Positions 55,270 to 63,196 of a stretch of 64,000 nt of DNA are shown here, piece by piece (position 1 is the stretch's first letter; the number at the start of each line of letters is the position of its first letter). The DNA comes from an uncultured Pelagibacteraceae bacterium (lineage in GTDB: Bacteria > Pseudomonadota > Alphaproteobacteria > Pelagibacterales > Pelagibacteraceae): positions 80,941 to 144,940 of the forward strand of contig CACEVB010000002.1 in NCBI GenBank assembly GCA_902562875.1. The letters are read 5' to 3'. Below the pieces are notes generated by a model, which did no database searches, was not told the DNA's origin, and worked only from the letters and a program-made list of their open reading frames with translations. Position numbers and translations under genes: made by a program.

Positions 55270-55320
55270 CAGAATTTATATTGAAAATTGTGAAAGTAAA
55301 TAAATCTAATTATTTATTGA

Positions 55321-56610
55321 TTATTTTTTGTTTTTTCTCTTCTTTTTTCTTTTCTTTTTCTTCTTAGCTATTTTTTTCTTAACAATTTTTTTCTTCTTAG
55401 CTACTTTCTTCTTAACGATTTTTTTCTTTTTTACTTTTTTCTTTTTAACTACTTTTTTCTTTTTAGCTGCTTTTTTCTTAACTACTTTTTTCTTTTTAGT
55501 AGTTTTTTTCTTTACTGCTTTCTTCTTTGTTGATCCTTTTTTCTTCACAACTTTCTTCTTTTTACCTTTTTTATTCTTAGTTGCTTTTTTCTTTTTACCT
55601 TTTTTATTCTTAGTTGCTTTTTTCTTTTTACCTTTTTTGTTCTTAGTAGCTTTTTCTTTTTTATCTTCCTTATTATCAATTACAGGATCAAAGTCAGGGT
55701 TATCCTCGTTTAAGGCATCGTTATTTATTGAAGCATCAACTTCATTTTCTATGTCACCTGTCCCAATAATTTCAGACACATCCTCACCCCTTTCTTGAAG
55801 AAGGACAATTCTTTTTTCTTTATCAATTTTAATATTTTCTTTTATTATTGCTTTAATCTCTTCCTTTTCAAAACCTTGTGCTTTCAATTCTTTTCTTATT
55901 TTTTTCTTTAGTGCTTTCTTTTCCTCTTTTGATGCGCCGGTTAATTTAGCAACTTTCAACGCACGCATTTTTTTGTTAAACTTCTTTAATTGTTGGTTAG
56001 TAATTTGTTTTGCTTTTCCAGGAGCTTTGCCTTGTCTCATACTAGCAACACTGTATGGATTATCTAACATAGTTTGACCAAATCTATTTCCAACTAATAC
56101 AGCACCAGGTCTTAACCCTAGTGTATTATTTTTCCCAGGACCAATTAATAAAGTATCTGTTTTTTTATTTGAAACAATTGTTTGAAACTCTGTACCTCTT
56201 GATCCAAGTGTTCCTTCTGGAACTTCAACTGTTAGGCTATCTGGATTTTTTTTACTTATTAAACCAGAAATAACTTTTAAACTTCCTTGTTTTACACTTG
56301 CTACAATTTTTCCGTCATTAGTCGCTGGATCAAAAATGAATGTATCCATTACTACTTCAGAGTCTGATCCAATAGTAAATGTTGATTGATCTAATAAAAG
56401 TATTTGAGTTCCAGATCCCTCTCCAGCATAAATGGTCTCGTTTAAATATATTTTGTCTCCTGCTTTAAGGTCTCTCTGACCAGTTTTTACTGTACCTGAA
56501 ATCGCTCCTACAATACCAACAAGTTGTTTTTCAATAGATAGCTCGTCTGTAGCATAAGATATGTTCATGAACAAAAGCAGTGATGCTACAAGTGAATACA
56601 GTTTTTTCAT
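55321..56610 (-). CDS. FecR-domain secreted protein with extreme lysine-rich tail
   Basis: A 429-residue protein with a signal peptide (cleavage near SYATDE). A FecR domain spans about residues 28-165, with GTVKTGQRDLKAGDKIYLNE and VEVPEGTLGSRGTEFQ. The middle is mixed charge. Residues 321-353 are three copies of an 11-residue ATKNKKGKKKK unit, and residues 354-429 are VVKKK/AAKKKK-type repeats, about two-thirds lysine. This resembles the tail of histone H1-like proteins, odd for a periplasmic or surface protein. FecR domains commonly sit with CHASE2 sensors. Binding polyanions (DNA, LPS, teichoic-like polymers) is a guess. Confidence 0.8.
   Translation of the reverse strand: MKKLYSLVASLLLFMNISYATDELSIEKQLVGIVGAISGTVKTGQRDLKAGDKIYLNETIYAGEGSGTQILLLDQSTFTIGSDSEVVMDTFIFDPATNDGKIVASVKQGSLKVISGLISKKNPDSLTVEVPEGTLGSRGTEFQTIVSNKKTDTLLIGPGKNNTLGLRPGAVLVGNRFGQTMLDNPYSVASMRQGKAPGKAKQITNQQLKKFNKKMRALKVAKLTGASKEEKKALKKKIRKELKAQGFEKEEIKAIIKENIKIDKEKRIVLLQERGEDVSEIIGTGDIENEVDASINNDALNEDNPDFDPVIDNKEDKKEKATKNKKGKKKKATKNKKGKKKKATKNKKGKKKKVVKKKGSTKKKAVKKKTTKKKKVVKKKAAKKKKVVKKKKVKKKKIVKKKVAKKKKIVKKKIAKKKKKRKKKRKNKK
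55552..55650 (-). repeat. Three tandem 33-bp units in the FecR-protein tail
   Basis: Three consecutive 33-base units encode the 11-residue repeat of the lysine-rich tail; they begin at 55650 and end at 55552. Downstream (55324-55551) the same base composition continues as degenerate shorter units. Near-identity of the first units suggests recent slipped-strand copy number change. Confidence 0.85.
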
Positions 56611-56713
56611 AAGCTTGGTATATCAAGATTCCATTGGTTTTAAAACCATTTAAAAGCATCTAATTTCAAGTAATTAACCAGTATTTTCAATAAAATTTTT
56701 GAATTTTGATTTA

Positions 56714-58276
56714 TTATTTATTTAAATGAAAGCTTCTTGATAAACTTAAAGATAAAGACTCAGCCTCGTAATCATAATTTATTATATTGGCCTCAGAAAA
56801 AACTTTATCGTAAGCTAAATTTATAAATAAAGATCTATTTCTATCAAGAAAAGGAATTATATCTCCTAAAGCTTTTGTTATCATGAAGTCATAAGTATCG
56901 GTATAGTCTGATCTTATTCTGTTAGAGTTTATGCTGGTATCTACATGCATATAATCGTTAAAACTCAAAGATCTTCCAACTGATATGTAAGCCCAAGGAT
57001 AAGCAAAATTAAGTCTTAAATTGAAATCATAAGTTTCAAAATCATTTGTTCCGACCTCTGCCTCAGAAATGCTATAACCTAAACCAATTGAACTTGAAAT
57101 TATTTCATTAAAAGTAAAATCGTGTCCTAAAGTAACTCCATGACCAATAGAATTTGTATCTCTCGCAGTGGTGTCAGAAGAATTTTCATCATTTTTTGAG
57201 TCTGAATATGAATAACCATAACTAAATGCATTTCGATCGTTTAAAGAAAAGAAACCACCTACACCAGCCATCATGGAAATACTTGTTGCATCGTCTTTAT
57301 TGTCGGTTTTGCTCAACATATAATACGGACTTAAACTTTGGTTTCCAACTAATGTATCAAAAGACAAAGTTAATCCATAACTTTCAAAATCATCAGTTGT
57401 TTCAGTTACTTGTGCTGAGTCAGATGCGCTTAAATTGATCATAAAAGTAGATGCTTCACCGATAGATCTTGTTGCTGTTAAACCTAAACTCTCACTATAA
57501 GTTCTATCATGTTTAGGGCTAGCAAAAGGAATTAATTCATCAGTGTCACTTTGCAAATTTGTTCTTGAAACACTATTAACATTGTTACTTTGGACTGCTC
57601 CTATACCAATATCTGCGTAAAAATTCCAAAGTTTAGGTCCTTTTCTACTTTTTATTTCTTCTTCTAACTCATCGACTGTTTGTAGATCCTCCGGAGTTAA
57701 ATCTTCACTTTCTTTTATTTCCCCGATAATTGTTAAAGCTTTATCAGGAGAGTCTGCCTGTACTAAAACTGATAAAAGATAAAGTCTAATCTCAACATTA
57801 TCTGGATAAAGCATCCCAAGTCTCTCTAGGGTAGCTATTGTTTGTTTGTAATTACCGATTTTACCTTGCTGTTGAGCATATTTAAGATTTAAATCTAAAT
57901 CGTTTGGATTTTGTAATATTTGCATGTAAGTAATATTTTTTTCTGTAGGACTTGGAATTATTTTTTCCTCACCATCAATAATTATTTTTGATCCATTGGT
58001 TTCTTCTGCTACAAGAATATTAATTTTTTTTTCATTGTTAATTTGAGAAATATTTTTTTTTACCCTATCAATTATTAAGTTTTCTTTTGTTGCTGAATTT
58101 ATTTTAGGAAATTCTTTAAATTTGATGGATGCTTTTTTACTTAAAGCACTACCGGGGATAGATATAAATATTGCGGAAACAAATATAGATACAAAAAATA
58201 CAATTAATATATTTGTTAAACTTAAGAATTTTTTAACGGTCTTTTTTTTTCGGTTTTTTTTCTTTTTATTTTTCAC
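56714..58276 (-). CDS. TPR plus beta-barrel outer-membrane protein
   Basis: A 520-residue protein. The start is 15 or so Lys/Arg-rich residues followed by a hydrophobic segment (residues 22-42) ending near IPGSALS, i.e. an extended signal peptide or anchor. Residues about 120-215 form tetratricopeptide-like helices (YKQTIATLERLGMLYPDNVE). The rest is a beta-barrel of alternating strands with terminal aromatic SLSRSFHLNK. The arrangement TPR-barrel resembles the surface lipoprotein assembly modifier (DUF560) type of outer-membrane proteins. It directly precedes the FecR gene on the same strand. Confidence 0.68.
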   Translation of the reverse strand: MKNKKKKNRKKKTVKKFLSLTNILIVFFVSIFVSAIFISIPGSALSKKASIKFKEFPKINSATKENLIIDRVKKNISQINNEKKINILVAEETNGSKIIIDGEEKIIPSPTEKNITYMQILQNPNDLDLNLKYAQQQGKIGNYKQTIATLERLGMLYPDNVEIRLYLLSVLVQADSPDKALTIIGEIKESEDLTPEDLQTVDELEEEIKSRKGPKLWNFYADIGIGAVQSNNVNSVSRTNLQSDTDELIPFASPKHDRTYSESLGLTATRSIGEASTFMINLSASDSAQVTETTDDFESYGLTLSFDTLVGNQSLSPYYMLSKTDNKDDATSISMMAGVGGFFSLNDRNAFSYGYSYSDSKNDENSSDTTARDTNSIGHGVTLGHDFTFNEIISSSIGLGYSISEAEVGTNDFETYDFNLRLNFAYPWAYISVGRSLSFNDYMHVDTSINSNRIRSDYTDTYDFMITKALGDIIPFLDRNRSLFINLAYDKVFSEANIINYDYEAESLSLSLSRSFHLNK

Positions 58277-58376
58277 TTTAACGACTTATAGAAATGTATA
58301 TTTTTAATTTTTAGCAATTAAGACATAAATTAATTATTATCTCAATCTCAAAAATCTATATTAAATATATTGTTTT

Positions 58377-58802
58377 TTAGCAGGAACTGTCTTTGACAGA
58401 GCCACTATCATCTAGTGTGAGAATACATTTTCCATCTTTTGACACAGCTTTTGCTTGAAAATTACCATCAGTCTCAGAAATACAAAAACCAAATTCTAAT
58501 GCTTTATCTATGTATTCTGCGTTGTCAAATAGACCTGTTCCAATATTGCTATTATCTGTATCACTATAAGTGTCAGGACATGCATCTGAACTTGAAAAAT
58601 AATATGAGGAATTAGAAAAAAATTCAGTTTGTGCCAAGCCAATTTGCATTAATGTATTTTTAGCTGATGCTTGTTTAGATGAACTGATGTAGCCGTTATA
58701 AGCATATACACCAATTGATGCTAATGTACCTATAACAGCTACAACTACTAATAATTCTATTAGAGTAAAACCTTTAAAAGATTTTCCTCTTTTATTAATC
58801 AC
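58377..58802 (-). CDS. Type IV pilin-like protein
   Basis: A 141-residue prepilin starting with GTG. The leader MINKRGKSFKG is followed by FTLIELLVVVAVIGTLASIG with Glu at +5, the PilD cleavage and N-methylation site. The C-terminal part carries four cysteines (SDACPDTYSD, FGFCISETD, DGKCIL, SSC), possible D-region disulfides. It overlaps the upstream pilin gene as TAGTG, and both are likely cotranscribed. Confidence 0.92.
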   Translation of the reverse strand: MINKRGKSFKGFTLIELLVVVAVIGTLASIGVYAYNGYISSSKQASAKNTLMQIGLAQTEFFSNSSYYFSSSDACPDTYSDTDNSNIGTGLFDNAEYIDKALEFGFCISETDGNFQAKAVSKDGKCILTLDDSGSVKDSSC

Positions 58803-59308
58803 TATTCAACTTCAATATCGTTTTCAAGTTTTGCAGTAGCATCATCTTTATCGTAGTTCGTTTCAATACTAATAGTAGTACCTGAAGCTGTAAGTACAAC
58901 TGCGCCTGCTCCCGTACCCCCTACTGCTAATTCTCCAGTAGACGAGTGAGGATTTTTATCTTGAAAAGGAGTAGTACCTTCTCCTGTAAGGTGAGTTACA
59001 AGTTGAGTAGCTGTACTATCACAATCAACGCTATCCGCTGCATCGGCGGCGTCAGGCGCTGTATCGTCTTCAGCTTCTGCTGAAAGATCTACACCCATAA
59101 ATTTAGTTGGAGCCGTACCTAAGTTACATTTTGCAAGCTCAGATCCAATATATTTTACAACGTTAGCATGAATAGCTTTCGCTGCGTTTTTCTTTGCTGC
59201 AGACGTATAACCATTATAAGCAACTACTCCTACTGCTGCTAATGTACCGATAATTGCAACAACAACTAGTAATTCAATTAAAGTAAATCCTTTGTTGTTT
59301 TTATTCAT
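58802..59308 (-). CDS. pilA: Type IV major pilin-like protein
   Basis: A 168-residue prepilin. Leader MNKNNKG, then FTLIELLVVVAIIGTLAAVG with Glu at +5. The globular part is Ala/Asp/Thr-rich with two cysteines (AKCNLG and DSVDCDST) that can form a disulfide. An AAAGGAAAA-like ribosome-binding site lies upstream. As the first, well-translated pilin it is the likelier major subunit; the machinery genes pilB/pilC and the secretin follow on the same strand beyond the STAS pair. Confidence 0.92.
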   Translation of the reverse strand: MNKNNKGFTLIELLVVVAIIGTLAAVGVVAYNGYTSAAKKNAAKAIHANVVKYIGSELAKCNLGTAPTKFMGVDLSAEAEDDTAPDAADAADSVDCDSTATQLVTHLTGEGTTPFQDKNPHSSTGELAVGGTGAGAVVLTASGTTISIETNYDKDDATAKLENDIEVE

Positions 59309-59482
59309 AAAATTGTTTTCCTTTTTTTAAAAAGCTAATATTTAATTGTATTAAATATAAAGTAAACATCAAAATCTGCCAATAAAATCATCAAAAAATA
59401 GCAAATATTTAATAATTTTTTCTATATTGGGTTTTTTTTTGCGTTTTAATAACAGAATTATGTGATAATTGTTAAATTACTT

Positions 59483-59782
59483 ATGACTTATAAAGTAACT
59501 GAAGATGGCAATGTAAATACAGTCTTTTTAAATGGTGAGATTGATATGGACGTTACTGAAAGTGCAAAAGAAGTTATTTTACCATTAATTGAGGCAGGGA
59601 AAGAAGTTCATTTAAATTTAAAGGATGTAAGTTACATGGATTCATCTGGAATATCTATTTTAATAGAAAGTCATCAGTTGGCGTTAGAAAAAGGCAATAA
59701 AGTTATTGTTAAAGAGGTAAGCAAATCTGTTTTAAAAGTTATAATGATGGCGAAGCTTGAACAGATACTTAATCTTGAATAA
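59483..59782 (+). CDS. STAS-domain anti-anti-sigma factor (SpoIIAA/RsbV-like)
   Basis: A 99-residue STAS protein. EDGNVNTVFLNGEIDMD at the start and VSYMDSSGISILIESHQ near residues 55-71 match SpoIIAA/RsbV, with the phosphorylatable Ser in MDSSG. The start at 59483 was chosen over a GTG at 59462, which would add a short hydrophobic leader. The stop overlaps the start of the kinase gene by one base. It is likely phosphorylated by that kinase and dephosphorylated by the CHASE2 phosphatase at 53209-55269. Confidence 0.9.
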   Translation: MTYKVTEDGNVNTVFLNGEIDMDVTESAKEVILPLIEAGKEVHLNLKDVSYMDSSGISILIESHQLALEKGNKVIVKEVSKSVLKVIMMAKLEQILNLE

Positions 59783-60198
59783 TGAATATAGAAGAGTCAA
59801 AAGATTTTATAGTAAGCACCGGAAGTTTAAAAGAAGTAAGAATATTTTCAAGGGAAGTGTTTGAAAAGTTGAAACTTGAACAAGATTTAAAAGATGAATT
59901 GGTTTTAGCTATTGCAGAGGCTGCACAAAATATTGTTAAACATGGTTACAAAGATGTGGAAAACACAACTGACAAAATGCAAATAAAAATCTCTATGAAA
60001 GACTCAGAGTTAGAAATTGGTTTTTATGATAAAGGAAAAGCAGTTGTGCCTGAAAATGTTCAACATAGAAAACTTGATGATATTAAACCAGGTGGGCTAG
60101 GAACTTTTTTTATAAAACAAATTATGGATGCTGCTGTTTTTAAAAAGGACGAAAAGGGCTGGGTTAATCATTTAGTTTTAACAAAAAAAATTATCTAA
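59782..60198 (+). CDS. RsbW/SpoIIAB-like serine kinase (anti-sigma type)
   Basis: A 138-residue HATPase_c protein. The N-box is ELVLAIAEAAQNIVKHGY near residues 39-56 with the Mg-binding Glu and Asn; EIGFYDKGKA is the G1 box, and GGLGTFFIKQIMD the G2/G3 box. It pairs with the STAS gene, overlapping it. No sigma factor gene is nearby, so its output may be another partner (for example a pilus or envelope regulator). It converges on pilC with 4 bases overlap. Confidence 0.9.
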   Translation: MNIEESKDFIVSTGSLKEVRIFSREVFEKLKLEQDLKDELVLAIAEAAQNIVKHGYKDVENTTDKMQIKISMKDSELEIGFYDKGKAVVPENVQHRKLDDIKPGGLGTFFIKQIMDAAVFKKDEKGWVNHLVLTKKII

Positions 60199-61430
60199 TT
60201 TATTAGTGCACCAACATTAAATATTGGTGAGTACATCGCAATCATCAATCCTCCAATCATTAAACCCATAAACACAATCATAATTGGTTCTATCAGACTG
60301 GACATATTATCTACTGCTCCATCAAATTCTTCTTCGTAATACATTGCAACAGAATTAAACATTTCATCTAGTTGGCCGGTTTGTTCACCGACTGAGATCA
60401 ATTGACTAAATGTAGGTGGAAACAATGGTTCCTTTAAAAAAAGCTTAGTTAGTGTTTCTCCGGAAAAAACTCCCTTTTTAATATTATCAATTGCTTCTGT
60501 TACAACAACATTATTACTTACAGACTTCGCAATATCTAAGCTTTCTAATAAATTTACGCCGGCAGCACTTAAATTTCCTAAAATTAAAGATATTCTTGCA
60601 ATTAGTGATTTTAAAATTAAATCTCCAAAAACTGGAAGCCGTAATACTTGTCTGTGCCATTTGTATTGAATGACTGCGTTTTTTGTTGTTAAGTATCTAA
60701 AGATAACTACAAATAAAATTATTGAAATAAGCATTATCATTCCACCCGTTCCTCTTAAAAAATCACTCATCCCTAAAATTATTGCTGTAGGTTTGGGTAA
60801 AGCTATTCCCATCCCGTCATACATTTTTGCAAAAACGGGCACTACTTTTACTAACATAAAAGCACTCACAGTAACCGCTACAGTAAACATTATACTTGGA
60901 TACATAAGGGCACTTTTTATTTTCTTTTTAATTTTTTCTCTTTTTTCTAATGCATCTACGATTTTTAAAAGGAAGACATCTAGTTTACCACTAGCCTCCC
61001 CAGCTTTGACCAGGTTAACGTAAACGTTGTCAAATAATTTAGGATATTTTTCGAAAGACTTAGATAAAGACACTCCCCCCTCTAAACTCTTTCTAATATC
61101 CTCAACCACATCTCTCATTGCTGGATTTTCTACTTGATCTCTTAACATTTCTAGCACATTTAAAATCGGAAGACCGGCTTTAACCATTGTGGCAAACTGC
61201 TTAGAAAAAACTACTAAATCCTCTGGTTTTACTTTTTTCTTAAATAGCGTAAATCCTTGTCCTTTTGGTTTTTCTTTTTTAGCGTCTTTTTTTTTCTTAC
61301 CTTTTACTAAATTTGTTATTATGATTTTTTGCTCTTTGAGTTTATGAGATGCCTCATCTTGATTTAAAGCCTCTATTTCACCCTCTACATACTTTCCCGC
61401 TGAAATTCCCTTATATGTAAATAGATCCAT
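60195..61430 (-). CDS. pilC: Type IV pilus/type II secretion inner-membrane protein (PilC/GspF)
   Basis: A 411-residue PilC/GspF platform protein. It has two T2SSF domains: FSKQFATMVKAGLPILNVLEM and, in the second half, LARISLILGNLSAAGVNLLES and SLIEPIMIVFMGLMIGG with three membrane spans. The start at 61430 was chosen because it lies 7 bases after pilB, whereas the ATG at 61463 would overlap pilB by 26 bases. It anchors pilin assembly with PilB. Confidence 0.93.
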   Translation of the reverse strand: MDLFTYKGISAGKYVEGEIEALNQDEASHKLKEQKIIITNLVKGKKKKDAKKEKPKGQGFTLFKKKVKPEDLVVFSKQFATMVKAGLPILNVLEMLRDQVENPAMRDVVEDIRKSLEGGVSLSKSFEKYPKLFDNVYVNLVKAGEASGKLDVFLLKIVDALEKREKIKKKIKSALMYPSIMFTVAVTVSAFMLVKVVPVFAKMYDGMGIALPKPTAIILGMSDFLRGTGGMIMLISIILFVVIFRYLTTKNAVIQYKWHRQVLRLPVFGDLILKSLIARISLILGNLSAAGVNLLESLDIAKSVSNNVVVTEAIDNIKKGVFSGETLTKLFLKEPLFPPTFSQLISVGEQTGQLDEMFNSVAMYYEEEFDGAVDNMSSLIEPIMIVFMGLMIGGLMIAMYSPIFNVGALIN

Positions 61431-61437
61431 AAATAAA

Positions 61438-63195
61438 TTATGAGCTTGATAATACTCGCTCAAACTCTCTGAAATTTAAGTCACCAGATGCAATCATTTT
61501 TCTACCCATGTCTGACATGGTTTGAAATCCCTCTTTGTTTGCAATCTCTTTTAGTTCTGGGGTGGTAGCTTTTTTTAATATAGCTTCTTTGATTGGTTTC
61601 GTCACATTTAGAACTTCGTAAATACCCATTCTTCCTTTAAACCCAGTGTTTTTACATTTTGGACAACCTTTTCCTTTTTGAGCCTTTACTCTAGAAGCAT
61701 GCTCAGGTGAAAAACCGAGGTCTGTTAAAACTTTTGGATTTACATCTTCGTCAGGAACTCTGCAATCTTTACAAGACCTTCTAGCTAGTCTTTGAGCTAG
61801 TACCAATGTGCAGGCTGCACTTATCAAATAATCCGGGGTTCCCATATTTTGTAATCTTGTAATTGTGCTTGGTGCATCATTAGTGTGAAGTGTACTAAAA
61901 ACTAAGTGACCTGTAAGAGCAGCTTTTAAACCAATGTCTACTGTCTCTTTATCTCGCATTTCTCCTACAAGAATAATTTCAGGGTCTTGACGTAAAAAAG
62001 ATCTTAAAGCAGCTGCAAAATTAAGACCTATGTCATCTTTAATCTGAACTTGACCAACTCCATCTAATTCATATTCAACTGGATCCTCTGCAGTCAAAAT
62101 ATTTAAATGAGGTTTGCTTACTTCTTTTAGAATACTATATAAAGTAGTAGTTTTTCCTGATCCTGTTGGGCCCGTAACAAGAACTAATCCTTGTGTACTA
62201 TGAATTGCTTTTCTAAGAATTTTTAAATCACTATCGTCAAAATTTAACTGTTCAAGAGTAATATCTCCTGCGTCCTTATTTAAAATACGCATAACAATTC
62301 TTTCATTATTTGCTGTTGGTAAAATGGAAAGCCTTAAGTCTACAACTTTACCTTCAATTTTAAAATTAATTGCTCCATCCTGCGGTAGTCTTCTTTCGGC
62401 TATGTCTAGTTTACCCATAATCTTAAAACGGGTCACAACAGCACTATAGTTATCATGTAAGAATTTTTGATATTGATCTTGCTCTTGCAACATTCCATCT
62501 AATCTATATCGAACTCTTGAAGAAAATCTGTAGGGCTCTATGTGAATATCACTAACACCTAATTTAATTGCTTCTGCAACAACAGCAGTACTAAATTTAA
62601 TTACTTCGGACTCATTTTCTATTGCTTCAATATCTTCCTCAGGTTTTTTGTCTAAAACTTCTCCGGCTTCACCAAGTTCAGAGTCAAAAGTCTTTGTTTT
62701 TTCTCGGTCTTGATTGTCTTTTCTTATTTTTTCCGTCGTTACATCACCGCTCTCACTCAAGAGCCTGTCTATGTACGTTGATATTTGTGATACTTTTGCA
62801 GCATGTAACTCTATATTTTTCTTCGTTATGGCTTTTAAATTTCTCATTAAACCAAGTTTTGAACTATCTGAGATTGCAATGTGTAAAGTATTTCCTTCAA
62901 CTTTAAATGGAGCTACAAAGTTTACATTTATATAATTAGAAGGCAGTACAGATTTTATTTCATCCGTAATTTCGAATTTACTTAAGTCAACTACTTCTAA
63001 ACTCTGCTCTTTAACCAATACATCTACAATCTGTTTTTCGTCTGTAAGTTTTAATTCGAAAACTGCATCGATTTGTGACTTGTTTCCTTCTGTGCTAATT
63101 TTTTTTATATTTATTAAATCTTTTCCAGATATAATATCATTATCTATAAGGACATTAATAAGATTTATTTCACTTTCTCTACTTATCTTCAGCAT
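61438..63195 (-). CDS. pilB: Type IV pilus/type II secretion assembly ATPase (PilB/GspE)
   Basis: A 585-residue AAA+ secretion ATPase. N-terminal MshEN domain, then Walker A GPTGSGKTTTLYS near residue 344, Asp box, Walker B RQDPEIILVGEMRD, His box TGHLVFSTLHTNDA, and a tetracysteine zinc site with CKDC and CPKC. It drives pilin polymerisation. It lies 1 base after the secretin gene and 7 before pilC. Confidence 0.95.
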   Translation of the reverse strand: MLKISRESEINLINVLIDNDIISGKDLINIKKISTEGNKSQIDAVFELKLTDEKQIVDVLVKEQSLEVVDLSKFEITDEIKSVLPSNYINVNFVAPFKVEGNTLHIAISDSSKLGLMRNLKAITKKNIELHAAKVSQISTYIDRLLSESGDVTTEKIRKDNQDREKTKTFDSELGEAGEVLDKKPEEDIEAIENESEVIKFSTAVVAEAIKLGVSDIHIEPYRFSSRVRYRLDGMLQEQDQYQKFLHDNYSAVVTRFKIMGKLDIAERRLPQDGAINFKIEGKVVDLRLSILPTANNERIVMRILNKDAGDITLEQLNFDDSDLKILRKAIHSTQGLVLVTGPTGSGKTTTLYSILKEVSKPHLNILTAEDPVEYELDGVGQVQIKDDIGLNFAAALRSFLRQDPEIILVGEMRDKETVDIGLKAALTGHLVFSTLHTNDAPSTITRLQNMGTPDYLISAACTLVLAQRLARRSCKDCRVPDEDVNPKVLTDLGFSPEHASRVKAQKGKGCPKCKNTGFKGRMGIYEVLNVTKPIKEAILKKATTPELKEIANKEGFQTMSDMGRKMIASGDLNFREFERVLSSS

Positions 63196-63196
63196 A

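Noticed and set aside
55328-55798. Plus-strand reading frame of mostly Phe and Leu
   Set aside because: It is the antisense of the lysine-rich FecR tail; AAA/AAG codons read as TTT/CTT. No start context or family.
56636-56647. GGTTTTAAAACC palindrome upstream of the FecR gene
   Set aside because: 12-bp AT-rich palindrome, expected by chance several times in a window of this composition; no second copy near other genes of the cluster seen.
59782-60198. Interpretation as part of a SigB-type operon
   Set aside because: Kinase and STAS are clear, but no sigma factor reading frame occurs nearby, so a SigB operon cannot be claimed.
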